A stretch of 64,000 bases of DNA. Origin: Halictus rubicundus. Lineage: Eukaryota > Arthropoda > Insecta > Hymenoptera > Halictidae. The stretch lies in NCBI RefSeq assembly GCF_050948215.1, contig NW_027488833.1, positions 124,001 to 188,000 on the forward strand, written 5' to 3'. Shown here piece by piece: positions 46,369-58,939 of this stretch (its first letter is position 1; every line of letters begins with the position of its first letter). The notes under the pieces were generated by a model. The model was not told the origin of the DNA. It saw only the letters and a program-made list of their open reading frames with translations, and did not search any database. A program made the position numbers and the translations under genes.

Positions 46369-46493
46369 TATTATGCTGCAAAAAAAAAACGTGTATATTG
46401 TTTACCGTTGCTACAAAATACGAATAATGGAACTAGTATACAACACCCACTTGTTATTAGTGCATTAAATGCTTGGGCGTCGACGCGCAACAT

Positions 46494-49042
46494 GTCTGCC
46501 AACTGTGAATATGGTGAACTATGGTTCTAGCTGTTAAAATGAAACGGAAATTCGAAATTGTACATAAATTACAAACTAATTTGCATCTTGGTATGTCCAC
46601 TACGTTACATTCGTGATTCATACCATCAAATTTTCAAGAATTCAATGCATCAAAATTAATTAAGACGTACACTAGAATTATGAGAGAAACTTGTCCAGAA
46701 AGGATGAATCAGTTCTATGAAGGATATAAGTATAAAATTGTACAATCATTATTGAATTAAATATTTTAAATGATTGCAAGTGAGATCTTTAACATAGAAG
46801 TAGAATATTGTACAAAATAGGCTGCAGGTAAATGGACCAGTTTGTCATCAGAATCCAAACAACGTGCTAGGAATCACTGTAATGTAGTGCTTTATAAAGT
46901 CTACTTACTAATCGTTAGTGAAAACTTGTTTGAAGTTCTGCTCCGCTATATCTTGGGGCCTCGGTCACCAAGATTTGAACCTCTTAACCATTTAGAAGAT
47001 ATTTTACGGATAACCAGCAGGGCTATGCACGCGTCGGTAAGCTTACTGTTAATGGCGACGCGTTGCCAGCTAAATCCCCTCCACTTTGTAAGCGGGTCAC
47101 GATGCCGGCTGTTTCGAACAACAGATGTGCTCATCTTCCAAGATTTACTGTTTCTCAAATTATCATCTTGTTTAGCGACGATGCTCCTCCACCATGGCAA
47201 CAAGCTAAACACAAAAATGTCCAACATCGCTACGAATAATATTGCCCACAAAATATAAACATCATTACGTACATTTTTAATTTTGTATAGTACGTAAAAA
47301 TTTTGATTGTATACACAATATAAATTTAGTAGTTTAGCTAATAGAAAAATTAAATACAAAGATGCCTAATATCGAGTTCAATTTTATTGAATATTCCTAC
47401 ACTTCCAATGACATTATTTTCCGCAAAATATAAACACTAATACATAATTGTTAATTTCAAATAAATCAGATGAGCAATTCGTTTGTCATGGAACGTTTGA
47501 ACGTTGCCAAAGGAACTTCTGCAAAGACGTGCCTCTTTTGCATGGAACAAACGTTGGTTTTAGCAGACAATGTCCAAAGGTGACGATGATAAAACGCACC
47601 TTGACAATGCAGGGCTAAAAACATTGCAGTCTACATACGCGTATTAGCAAGAGGCAAGCATTGTCGGTGATTAACCCGTAGAAAATGTAGTTCAATGGTT
47701 TCGAGTTACCTGGTTGCGGTTTCCGCGGCGAGCAGCCATTTTGGTGCCGCAAAAGAAAATAAACCGCCTGAAACCAGATAAGATCCGCGACTGATAATGC
47801 AGTCATAAAGAAAAACGAGCCCCGTTGAATGCATTCAATGTTCACTCACTTAGAATTACGCCTGTATACAAGGATAGGGATCTCCAATCTAATTGCACGT
47901 ACGCCGATACTTATAGTTCCGGAACTCGTGAAACAATGAAGTTATAAGCGTGATAACTATGTCCATGGAAGAATCCGTTAACTTTCTAAACCCACACACA
48001 CACAGACTTACCGTGACCAGAGAAACACAACGAAAAAAACCTTTCCAGGTAATCTAATTGAAAGCAACGCATTTGTTCTAAATGTTAGGTGAATCTTCCG
48101 ATAGAAACTTACTGTTGGAATGTCAGGATTCTACTATACAATCGAGTGGAACGAGGCGCAATCTATTCGATGGTTTTAAATTCCTATAGTCATCGAACAC
48201 AATAGCGCACTTTGTAATGGATGTACCATTCTCCGGGACAATAAAATTGTAGGGTATCGCCATAATATGCTCACCGTTTTCGTCGTGGGAATGTTCCGAC
48301 TACGTAACACAGGCTCAATTGAATTTGTGCAATTATTCAGTGAAGGAAACGGCGCGAGGCGATAAAATGAATGTGTAATTATTCTGTAATTAACAATACA
48401 TTTGTAAAATTAGTTAAGGTACCATTAACCCCTTATATTAATACAATCTGTTAAATACGCAGGGTAAGGAACCCAATTACTATGGGAATTTTTAAAGCAT
48501 AATGAATATTAAAAAAGGAGTATATATATTACTGATTTTAATGAAAAAATTTAATATCTCTTTTTTAATATTCATTATGCTTTCAAAATAAGCATAAGCG
48601 ATATGAACGGACTGCGAATTTTTATGCAAAATAAACTGAAAGCACTGAAAGTGTGCATTGCAGTTACTTCTTCATGGGAAGTTGTAAAAATGGGGTATGC
48701 AAATACTTTCTCGATCCTGTATCGGCTGCTACTCTTTCGAAAAAAGAGAAATGCTGGCCTACCATACAGAATAAAATAAGAAAGCACGAATTCCCTTCGT
48801 ACTAAGACGCCAATCTTAGAGCAGCAGATGCGTTTCGTAGTCCCAAACCGGCTAGTCCAAAAGCTATAAATATGTGAGTATGAATGCGTGGAACTCCTCT
48901 CAATACCTCGGACCATCAAAATCGTCTGTCTTGCTTCAACACACTGTTTCCCCCCATCCATTTCTAAGATAGTCTGTCACCATGTTGACAGTTTTAGAGG
49001 GCGATCGTAAAGTACGGTTCACACTTGGACACTCTATGTTCG
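46494..49042. other. upstream region of the membrane-protein gene; no further gene established
   Basis: It may contain non-coding first exons. A 137-codon reverse frame (46946-47359) begins with a hydrophobic stretch (LWAILFVAMLDIFVFSLLPWW) and is cut by a GTAAGCT donor-like site near 47040. It could be a first exon, but no partner exon was found. A perfect 24-bp hairpin lies at 48494-48583. The rest shows nothing recognisable. Confidence 0.4.
48494..48583. repeat. perfect 24-bp inverted repeat
   Basis: AAAGCATAATGAATATTAAA (24 bp in all, 48494-48517) is exactly inverted at 48560-48583, with a 42-base AT-rich spacer. It could be a short MITE remnant. Confidence 0.85.
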
Positions 49043-50020
49043 AATTGAATGATAACTTTTGAACCATGAATATTCGCACGTATTAATTTATCGAACACAT
49101 TTCACTGATAAATTTATTATTTATGGCTGTTTAATGTTTATAACAATTTCTTTTGTTAATGGTATCAACAAGCACTCCCTTGACCATCTTGCCATCTAAT
49201 TTTTTAGTAAAAATACCCAATAGAACTCGAGATACAGAGTAACTTTTAAACCATGAATATTCGCACGCATTCATTTATTGAACACAATTCACTGATAAAT
49301 TTATTATTTCTGGCTGTTTAATGTTTATAACAATTCCTTTTGCCAATGATGTCGATAAGCACTCTCTTGACCATCATGCCATCTAATTATTTATTAAAAA
49401 TAAATTATAGAAACCGAAATATAGAATAACTTTTAAACCATGAATATTCGCACGCATTAATTTATCGTACGAAATTCACAGTTAAATTTATTATTTCTGG
49501 CTGTTTAATGTTTATAACAATTCCTTTCGGCAATGATGTCGACAAGCACTGCCTTGACCATCATGCCATCTAATTATTTATTAAAAATAAATTATAGAAA
49601 CCGAAATATAGAATAACTTTTAAGCCATGAATATTCGCACGCATTAATTTATCGTACGAAATTCACTGTTAAATTTATTATTTCTGGCTGTTTAATGTTT
49701 ATAACAATTCCTTTCGGCAATGATGTCGACAAGCACTCTCTTGACCATCATGCCATCTAATTATTTAGTAAAAATAAATCATAGAAACCGAAATATAGAA
49801 TAACTTTTAAGCCATGAATATTCGCACGCATTAATTTATCGTACGAAATTCACTGTTAAATTTATTATTTCTGGCTGTTTAATGTTTATAACAATTCCTT
49901 TCGGCAATGATGTCGACAAGCACTGCCTTGACCATCATGCCATCTAATTATTTATTGAAAATAAATTATAGAAACCGAGATACAGAATATTTTTCGAGCT
50001 CGAGGCCGGCCTTGGGTGAA
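49043..50020. repeat. 187-bp tandem repeat, array B
   Basis: Unit starts at 49140, 49327, 49514, 49701 and 49888 are each 187 bp apart, with a partial unit at 50196 after 308 bp. The first two units are diverged from the rest and the last three are nearly identical, a gradient typical of arrays homogenised from one side. Confidence 0.9.
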
Positions 50021-51306
50021 CGAACGGAGACGTAAGCCTTTTGTTTACGTCTATTGTCATACTTGTCGCGAGGCCATTGTTTCCCAAATTCTAAAATATC
50101 AAATCCGCTGCCCGTCGTCCTTGGCTCGCTTAATTTACCGCCTTATCATCTCGCCGTTTGTATAAACCTTACCTCCTGTTATAATATAAATGTTTATAAC
50201 AATTCCTTTCGCCAATGATGTCGACAAGCACTCCCTTGACCATTTTGCCATCTATTTATTTAAAGCAACGATCTGCTAGAAAATCCTCACTGATGACTCT
50301 ATTAGCAGATACCGGAAGGAAACACTATCAAGTTTAATTTGAAAAGCCCGCTCTACCTTTGTTCTTAGTGAGTCATCTGGTGTCGTATCACGACACTAAG
50401 ACATAACTCTTCGGTCACAAGAGTTCTTAAAACACTTCTTACACCGTGGTCTACAATGTTTATCAGAAAAATTCAAATACTGTGTTCCCTTGTTTTCATT
50501 GCATTGGTCCAAAAAGATATTGTCAAGTAGAAGGCGGTGTATACATATTTGATATCTGTTGGCAAACAAAGACAAAAATCGGCGTTCTTCACGTGAGATT
50601 ACACGTATTGTATTTTTAATTTTGCTCTTCTATTTGTTACTGTCCATTTGGTAAATGCCGCATCAAACCAGAATTATTTCTCGAAATTTAAGAATGCATT
50701 TTTGTGCTAACATATTTAGTTCACCAAATTAGGTTAAAATCTATAAAAGAATGTTGACCAAATACTCGGTTTCATACACGTTAATTTCTCAATTATTACG
50801 GTTGTGATGTAGGCATTCGAAGTGTTAAATGGCGTTATTTTTATGTGTTTTATATCGGTTTTTTGCAGTTTTATATAATTAGTTCTACAAAATGTTGTTA
50901 AGAATAGAAAATAGATGGAAAGATTACGGAATTATTAACGTTGTTACATTCGTTTTATTTGGTAATTTATTCTTTCTTGCTTGAAAAAATATAAAGTTTT
51001 TTCTTATATTACATAGAACGAATACATAATCTCATTCGGATACTTGCGCGAAATACAGTTACATTAGTCGAGTTCTTAAAATATATTAATTTTTAGTAGA
51101 AATTGTACTAACATTTGTTGCTTATTTCAATCAATAATTTCTTAGAAACATTAGGGCACTGGAGTATTTAAAATTTGTATAAAAGTTTATTAGATATACA
51201 TGCATATTTGGTTGTGCAAAGCAACCAGCTACAAAAATTTTCTATTACATAAGTTTGTTAACAGAAGTATAAAGATCTTTGAAATTTGGACGGATGTTTT
51301 CTTAGA
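50021..51306. repeat. duplicated block, copy B, single-copy part
   Basis: Matches 43831-45146, with a 25-bp deletion near 50870 (GCAG|TTTTATATAA) and a 2-bp deletion near 50935. It ends exactly where the LTR-like repeat starts. Confidence 0.85.
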
Positions 51307-51307
51307 C

Positions 51308-51967
51308 TGTGACGACTACGCGGCCTCTCGGAAGGACACAATCCTAAGCCGAGAGCGCGGGATCTCTCTAGTCGTCTTAGAATTACACCCCTCTGTAACA
51401 CTGCTTCCCCGACGAGCAAAGCATTAAAGGAACAGTTGGCTTTAAATAAAGACTATGGTTTCGAATAGTTAACAAACCATGTATAAGTGTATATATTCAC
51501 GCAAAACAAAGAGAAACAATCGAGCGTACAGCTAATATCACCCGCACGGTTGTAAAGGACCGGCAAGGCCACGATCGAACAATCAACAATATTACAACTT
51601 GAATAAAATACAACATAAGAATATCACAAATGTAAGAACAACGGAAAGCACTCACCGATAACAATATCTCTCTCTCCACACAACAATAGGGATTAAGACC
51701 CTCGAAAGAGAGTGAGAGTGAAAATACAATCCGCTGGCGAACAGTCACCTAAAAGCTAAAATACAAAATAACCCAACGCCAAACGAACACTGTCACGCGA
51801 ATCGGACTGACGCGGGACTAATGAGGTTACGATCAAAAGACTAAAATTGTACTTAAATCTACGAGCACCATGGCTCGGCAAAGCAAATTGAACTACAACT
51901 ACTTAACGAGAAAACTAGGACTTTCCGCCCGGGCGTTATGGAAACCCTGATGCGAAACTCTGCCTAA
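51308..51967 (+). repeat. LTR-like repeat, forward orientation, 3'-truncated
   Basis: Starts TGTGACGACTACGCGG and matches the reverse complement of 1912-2482, including TTTAAATAAAGACTATG. It stops at GCCTAA where copy B of the dispersed family starts. Confidence 0.55.
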
Positions 51968-54215
51968 AGGTCGCCCCAAACAAGACGGGCAAGATGCCGA
52001 AGTTGTTTGGGCGGCCAGATTCAAGAACACGGGCTAGAAATTTGCCGGTCAGGAATTGGTCTTCGTGCTCGAAATCTTTCCGGGGTCGCCCCGACGTCGT
52101 TGGGGCCATAACTTTGAACGTCCAGATGGCCTTTCGAGAGCACGTTGACACGTTCCCTGCTGTGCATGGCACAAAAAAAAATGTTTTTAGGGGCTCCACA
52201 GCTCCTTAGGTAAACTATCGGTATCTCTCCTCTACAACATCATGGGGATAAGAATTGTGCCTGTCGCTTGGTGAAACAGCATCACACATCCTTATGTTAT
52301 ACGTGAATTACACAATTTTTTTAAGGAAATATCCAAATTAGGAAGGGGGTCATTCCATGTGAATTAAATCTTTTTTTGGGGACCATGTTTCGAATTTGGA
52401 TGAAACTGAAAGATTGAGCCATCATTTTGTAATCTTCGAAATTGTTTAAAGGATACGGACCATCAAAGTTTGCTATTTGGGATGAGTTTTACGAAAACTG
52501 CCTACACAACACATTTTATACCACAGATAAAAGACATAAAAACAAAAAGATAAAAACAAAGATAAAAAACATTTTCTTTTTTTAATCATCATCGCAAGAG
52601 ACTGTTCTTTTTAAATAATTCATCATTTTATATTCGAATGTGATTACTTAATGCAAAAATATTACTAATATCTTTGTTTTGCAAATTTTACCATCGGTTG
52701 AAGTGTTAAAAAATTTGAAAAAATATGTCCACATTTTACGATTCTTCCTGTTTGAAATTCCGTTTTTTCCCGAACTATTAATTGTTTTGTGTCCATTAAG
52801 TTGCTGGATATTCTTTAGACATTTTGAAGTGAGGGTCGACAGCGTCTGCCCTAAAATAAAAATTTTCACGTAGTGAAAAGGAGAGCACGGGGAAGGTAAT
52901 TTACATATTTTACCTAAACTGCTGTTAGGGTGTTGTGCACTCCGTGTGTACAGTAAAGGTTAATGCCATCCATAGTACAAAGGACATTGGTTTTTCCAAG
53001 CCTGCCGGGGAATAGCGGTCGATCAGTCGGTGCACTTGCAGTTAGCTACCTGAATCGCCGAACGCCGCGTCCTTCGCCGGTCTCACCTGGCCGCAATTTT
53101 TTAATTTTAGCCTTGCTATACGAAAAAATGTACATGGAAAACTTCAGAATTCTTATCCATAATTACTTAAAAATGATTTACGTTCTCCGTATTTTTATTT
53201 TCGTAGGCCTTTCCACTCGGCAAAGTATGGTACGGACGGCAATAATGCAGGTAAAAGGTGTTGTATTGTTCGTTCGTTAGCTTGAGCCCATCAATTTTAT
53301 GACAGGCAATGCCAGATGCCGGAGCGACGAAATGTAAATGATTCTATGACCACCATCCCACGAAAACACGAAGGAAAACACACGGTCAACACGTGCTTGA
53401 AGGGACTTCCTCATACTAAATCACAATATCGCTCCTCCTACTCGAAAAGCGTAATAATAGATGCCTATCATTTTTACCAAGAAATGTACCAAGAAATATA
53501 TTTAATTGACGCCACAGAATCTTAGCAATTTCTGTGTAAGTAATTTCCGGGATTTATCTCTTTCCTTGCAATTGTCGTGAGGAATATCGAGAAGTAGATA
53601 GTATAGTATTTCTTGACTGTGCATATTATGCAATGCGTTATTTAACCTATAATCGAAGTACATTGAACCTAATCCCGATATTATCTGCTGTCGATCGCTG
53701 TCACAGTCTTGCCCGCCGATTTGTTAATGCTCGGAGTACTCTAATACTGTGGGCTAAGCTGTTCAACAATTACCGCCCACTCCTATACGATTGTAGGGGA
53801 TGGCAAGGCACCATTTTGTATGGGTGCAAGGCGGTGACACAGTATTGATGCGAGGCTGCGAAGAAGGTTCCCTGGAAGGAATGCGGTGACGTGTCTATAC
53901 CTTGTCCAACGAGACGAGGCAGTAGACGTAAACATAGCCACTCGAGTGCGACAGAGTTGGTACTTCACTGCCTCGTCTCGTTGGACAAAGTACAGGTACG
54001 AATGCGTGGCTGATTGGATCCTGCTGGAAGAGGCAGGCCTTGTTTCACACGCATTTCTGGCTATGGTCAAAATATTGGCTACAGCCGTCACACATACTAT
54101 GTAGCGTGTGACGTCGAAACCAAAACACTGGGATTGCGGGCGCGGCTGAGATGGGCATAGGCAGACCTAACGATAGACTCCCCAAAAGTGGTGACACTTT
54201 AAAAAATGGCGAAAT
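51968..54215 (+). repeat. unnamed dispersed family, copy B
   Basis: Shares ordered segments with copies A and C, for example ATGGCCTTTCGAGA near 52130, CATCACACATCCTTATG near 52270, a GATTCTTCCTGTTTGAAATT segment near 52740 and ACACACGGTCAACACGTGCT near 53375. Its first 45 bp are inverted relative to 58940-58984. It contains a perfect 22-bp stem-loop (53902-53988). Confidence 0.65.
53902..53988. repeat. perfect 22-bp stem-loop in copy B
   Basis: TTGTCCAACGAGACGAGGCA (22 bp in all, 53902-53923) is inverted at 53967-53988 around a 43-base loop. Copy C has a diverged, longer-looped version; copy A lacks the segment entirely. Confidence 0.85.
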
Positions 54216-54975
54216 TAAAATTATTCTCGGACGGCCGACGAATTTATACCACGTCTTTATACCATGCACATAGATGTGCGACCGCCGCTGGATTTAACAC
54301 CGTTATGAATTAATAAAATATAAATTGTTGGAAACATTAACTGTCATTGCTCTATGGACATCGCGAGAAAGTAGAGGATTCGTTTCATTGGGAAATGATG
54401 AAACAGAGTATGAAGGAAGTGTAGATTCAAGACCTAAGAAATAGGATTATTTCGGTAATATGCGGCCAGTGTAGAAAATATTCGTACACTCTTTATAGCT
54501 TCTTAAAATTGGCCCAAACGTCTTGATTTTGTTGGAGATGATAGGATTAATTTACTTGGGTCTTCAATCACAGTTTCTTACAATTCTTGCTATTTTCAAT
54601 CAATTATATTTCTTAGCAACCTTGATCGATTTTAATGAAATTTTGTGCATGTACATTACTTACTTAGATCTACAAAAGGGAACTTATAAATTTTCAATAC
54701 AAATACAGATAAAAAAGTCAAAAATCGTGACTTCTACTTTTTTCTTCGCAATTACAAACAAATTTTTGCAATGGGCCGCTGAAGACTCGGAGCGGCCCGA
54801 TCCAGGCAGGTCTGTTGCAGGTCCCATTGTGGTTCTTTACCCCAATATAACCAATACCGTGTTTCTTACCCCCACTGTGATGCTAATTACGAGGTTACCT
54901 GCGACGAAAGTTCGTCGGAAAAATCAGTTCTACTTCCGACGTTAGACAAGTGCAAGTGACAAGTGGTTCAGCAAA
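54216..54975. other. no gene recognised; start of Harbinger element probably included
   Basis: The last 200 bp (GAGGTTACCTGCGACGAAAG, TCGGAAAAATCAGTTCTACT) match the region upstream of the second MADF gene (62310-62370). They are therefore the promoter/leader of the MADF gene or the end of its element. Nothing else is recognised. Confidence 0.5.
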
Positions 54976-56886
54976 ATGGAAGACGAGCGTCTTATCGAAT
55001 GTGTCCGCAGTCGCGAGTTTTTATACAATTTATCTCACAGGAAATTCATGGACAGCAAGTTCAAAGCAATCGCATGGAGGGAGATAGGCGACGAATTGAA
55101 TCAACCAGGTTAGTACTTAATGTATTTTAATAATTGTTCAATTAACTAATAACACAATTGCTCAAATTAACCTTAACTTAATGTTAATAACTAATTAACT
55201 TAAACTAACTTAAACTAACTTAAACTAACTTAATAAGTAACTAACTAAACTTAACTTAAAATTACTGGGTCGAATATAAAAAGTTTTTGAATGTGTCCCT
55301 GACCGCGAAGGACTCCCTCGTCGCGTTGCCCGCTTGATTACTAAAGGCATCCCACGCTGCAGCTTCTGTCGGTCCAGTTTCTGGCGTTGTCGATCCCTCG
55401 TACTTTCGTATGTAATTGTGCAGGATGCACGTAGTTATTATTATGTAATCAATATTTTCCGTCTTCCCCTGGATCCGTCGGTTATAAATACGGAATTTCT
55501 GGGATAAAATTCCAAATGCGTTTTCGACTGTTCGTCGAGCCGTTGACAGGCGTTTATTAAAATGTGTTTGGTCTTCGTGACCTTCCGCTACTCGTCCCGG
55601 ATACGGCCTCAAAAGATTCCTCTTCAGAGGAAAGGCTTCATCGCCGACGAAGACGCAGGGCGCACAGATTGATGTGCCCGGCAAATTAGTGTCGGGCAAC
55701 ATCCGATAGGACCCGTCATTCATCCCTTGCCCTATCAATGAGTGGGCAAAAACCCCTCCATCGCTGTTCCTTCCGTACGACCCAACATCAACAGCTATAA
55801 AGTTAGAATTGGCATCAGCCACAGCCAACAAAACCACTGAAAATGTTTTCTTGTAATTGTAATACAATGAGCCGGAGTTCGGTGGGGCTTGGATAATTAC
55901 ATGTTTCCCATCAATGGCCCCCAGACAGTTGGGAAAATGGCATTTTTCCCAAAACTCCTGCTTTATTGTTTCCCACATTTCCATGCTGGGTGTTGGTATG
56001 GCCTCAGACCTCAGTCTCTCCGTAATGACCCTGCAGGTTTCCTTCACTATTAATTCCACAGTCGATGCACCCATTCTAAAACTATAACTGATAGTTTTGA
56101 AGGAATCTCCTGTTGCTAAATACCTGAAATAATAATAAAATGTTAATTAGAAAATATTTCTTTTACAGCCGAAACATGCAAAAGTAGATGGCAGAGTCTA
56201 CGGGATCAATTTAGGAAATTCCGCGCCAGAAGCAGTGCGGTGCGGGGCGGGCAGGCGGCGGACAACGCATTGCGGAAATATAAATATGAAGATGCAATGC
56301 AATTTTTGGTCCCTTTTTTCCAAGAACGTCAAACGCTTTGCAGTTTGGAGAGGTGAGCAATATTTCAAATAATATTTAATATTTCAGACCACATTATTGA
56401 CTATTTACATTTATTATCCCATTTGAAATTATTTACAATTAACTAATTTAAATATTATTTTTCTCAGCTCCGTCAGCTTTAGTGGAGACTCTAATTATTG
56501 TACGACAGAAGAAAATAGGGACGTCAGCGGACCCCCGCTTGAGAGCGAGGGGGAAGAGCCGCAGGACAGGCAACCTCCACAAAAGAGGAGACGTCACCGA
56601 CCACAACAGAACGAATGCCGCAATGATGGAAACGAGGATCGCTATGCGGCGATACATAAATGAAGTTTTGGAATGTGCCAAGCAGCTCAAGACTGCTACG
56701 GAGGCGGCGATATCGGGCAACCCCGGAATGTCGCAAGGAGAAGAAGATGGGGTTAAAAAAGAATTGCAAGACTTCTTCCGGTGGATATGCTCGGCCACTT
56801 CGAACCTCAAGCAAAGTACGCAGGAGCGATTCAAGTTGGAGATTATTGAGCGTTTGGCTGCGGCAAAAAAGTCGGAAGAGACCTAG
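54976..56886 (+). pseudogene. MADF-domain gene of a Harbinger element, frameshifted in last exon
   Basis: Exons 54976-55108, 56169-56352 and 56468-56886 have good borders (CAG|GTTAGT, TTTTACAG|CC, GAGAG|GTGAGC, TTCTCAG|CT). Exons 1-2 give a MADF domain: MEDERLIECVRSREFLYNLS, AWREIGDELNQP, then CKSRWQSLRDQFRKFRA. In exon 3 the spliced frame runs through an acidic region and KRRRHRP to a stop at 56661. The adjoining frame continues INEVLECAKQLKTATEAAIS and FFRWICSATSNLKQSTQERF, resembling the C-terminus at 63438, so a frameshift has occurred near 56600. The MADF partner of PIF/Harbinger elements is thought to bind DNA and aid nuclear entry of the transposase. Its first intron holds part of the opposite-strand transposase. 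Confidence 0.8.
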
Positions 56887-57404
56887 GCGGTACTTAAGTT
56901 AGATTAAGTTAGATTTAGTTAGATCAAGTTAGATTACTTTATATAAAGATAATTTAGGCTAAGATAATTCTTGGTAGCATTTAATTGTATAACATGTAGT
57001 TTGTAGCGTTTTAAATAAAAATAATTTTATAAGGATTTAATTAATTATTTTACGCTCACTTACCGCAAGCAAACTGCCAACCGTTCCTCTGGCGCAATTG
57101 GTGTTTTCCAAGGCGTACAAGTTTTTGTCAAATCATCTTTGATTTTCCCAAGTAGGGCATAAAAACAATCACGATTCATACGGAAATATCCGTAAAATTT
57201 TTCCTCGTGATCCAGCATTTGCCTGAATAGAACGAATTCTCCTTCGATGGCTCGATTTCGCCACAGCGGGTGGACACCGTAGCGCCTTCTTCCTCCCCGA
57301 CTTGCCTCCTGTTCCGACTGGCGCTGCTGGTTCAGTTTGCGCAACGCGAGCAGTAGCCCACTGAATTTCACCATCATATTTACCAATCCTACAGAATTCG
57401 GCAT
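55262..57404 (-). CDS. PIF/Harbinger transposase (DDE_Tnp_4), two exons
   Basis: Exon 1 57404-57064 and exon 2 56123-55262 join at CG|G (donor GTAAGT, acceptor ATTTCAG) into a 400-residue frame without stops. Exon 1 contains HPLWRNRAIEGEFVLFRQML and FYGYFRMNRDCFYALLGKI, the N-terminal module typical of the family. Exon 2 contains LGAIDGKHVIIQAPP, FVGDEAFPLKRNLLRPYPG and FNKRLSTARRTVENAFGILS, the three catalytic acidic blocks (the first D in AIDGKH, the second D in GDEAF, E in VENAFG). Length equals that of active family members. The reverse-strand intron spans exons 2 and 3 of the MADF gene. The enzyme would cut and paste the element. Terminal inverted repeats were not identified. Confidence 0.85.
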
Positions 57405-58939
57405 TTTGTCTGAATGCTGGATATTCGTTCTCGCGTGCTAAAGGTCGTGTTTTTTGGCCAAAAATGGTGCTGAAATCTTGGTTCACAGCCCTTAAATACA
57501 CAACCGGTAAGGGGGGTGAGACATCCTCGGCCAGATGAGTGGCAATCAAATTGTATATTTTTAAAGGGTGTACGGAGACCTTTCTGATTTACTGTAGGTT
57601 GCTGTCGGCGTGCGGGTTGCAATAAAACATTTGGCCGCCAGATTTGCCGTTTTGCACGTGAGGGTCGCCATGGCGTGTACATCGAAGGTATCTATTAGTT
57701 TATTGCCGTTCCAAGGACAATTTTTTGGTAACATATTTCTCTGCGCGTCCACCGTCAACGTGTTTCAGGAGGACAAAGAGTCAGATCCTTCCGAAATTCT
57801 GCCGTGTTTATTTGACTTCTTTGACAAATTGTTTCATCGTGCCGATATCACGACCAACTCCGAAAAGTTCTAGTTTCACTCTCGACATCAATAGGAAAAA
57901 CATCGGTGAAACAGCTTTTTAAAAGTAATACAGTATTTATAATGTTTTACACACACACACACACATACACACACCCACCTTGCATGACCTTGAAGGTCAC
58001 TGTGCAGTATACGGATGAATTCGTCTAGACATGCGCTTTCGTGCGATTCAAAAAAATATACAGCATTCCATTTAAAAAATTGAAGGTCGCCTTCATATCT
58101 AGCAAAATAGTATAAACAAAAAAAAATTACACACGCCATTGTGTTGCATATAAAAAACAGTACCGCTTTTTCCTCTTTCATTTTTTTCTATTATTCACTA
58201 TTTACGAGAAAAATGCTGGCTAGTAATTGCGTGAACAACCTGTATATTAATAATTTCATTTTCTGTGAATAATTACACATATATAAATAATTTACCAATA
58301 TAATTAATATACTTGACAAGAAATTAACAATTTTCATAACAAAATTTATTTTTAAAAACTAACAAATTCAAAACGAAATTAATGATAAATGAATGTTATT
58401 CGCTATCCGACTCATTCTCAGTACTTTCAATGTGATCCCTGTTCACGTTCTTCCAAACAATCTGGATCTATCTTTACATTCTTATTATTTTCGGATAGGT
58501 ACGAAACATATAGTAAAAGCAAATTAAGAATAAATAAAAATGATTGACATATTATTATTGCAAAATTGTTTATGCATAGAAATTATTATTATATGATTAT
58601 TAATAACAATTTCCATTCTCATATACATACGCATTTAGTGTCATACGCATTCTATGCAAAAGGAATGTATTTAATATCGTGATATACACGAATATTGAAT
58701 TTTTCCAGTAAATTCTGCACCGTGACTGCGTCCGTATCCGCAGAGATTTCTAACGCTGCTCAATCTTGTCTGTGGGTTGCCCGTGGGCAACACGCTCCAG
58801 CATAGGCATCTCGGGGGTGTAGAGGGGAGTAAACAGTTCTGCGGTTTTCGGCACTTGGCCTTTGTTGCGAGGACCGTCGAGCGCCTCTCAAGTGGCCTGT
58901 CAGTTCGCTCGGTCCTTATGGACAGCGACTTCGGCCGTT
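57405..58939. other. no gene established
   Basis: Probably the right flank of the Harbinger element, followed by AT-rich sequence with a (CA)n tract at 57952-57975. The region 58690-58939 contains GGTTGCCCGTGGGCAAC, a 17-base imperfect palindrome. An 87-codon forward frame at 57610 has no recognisable motif. Confidence 0.4.

Noticed and set aside
46842..47359. Overlapping 137-138 codon frames on both strands as host exons
   Set aside because: No partner exon or recognisable domain was found; kept only as a note in the intergenic entry.
43324..50020. 187-bp repeat considered as a CRISPR array
   Set aside because: Units are contiguous with no unique spacers, and the DNA is eukaryotic; it is a satellite-type tandem repeat.
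56448..56834. Reverse frames opposite MADF exon 3
   Set aside because: They are antisense shadows lying inside the transposase intron and contain no motif.
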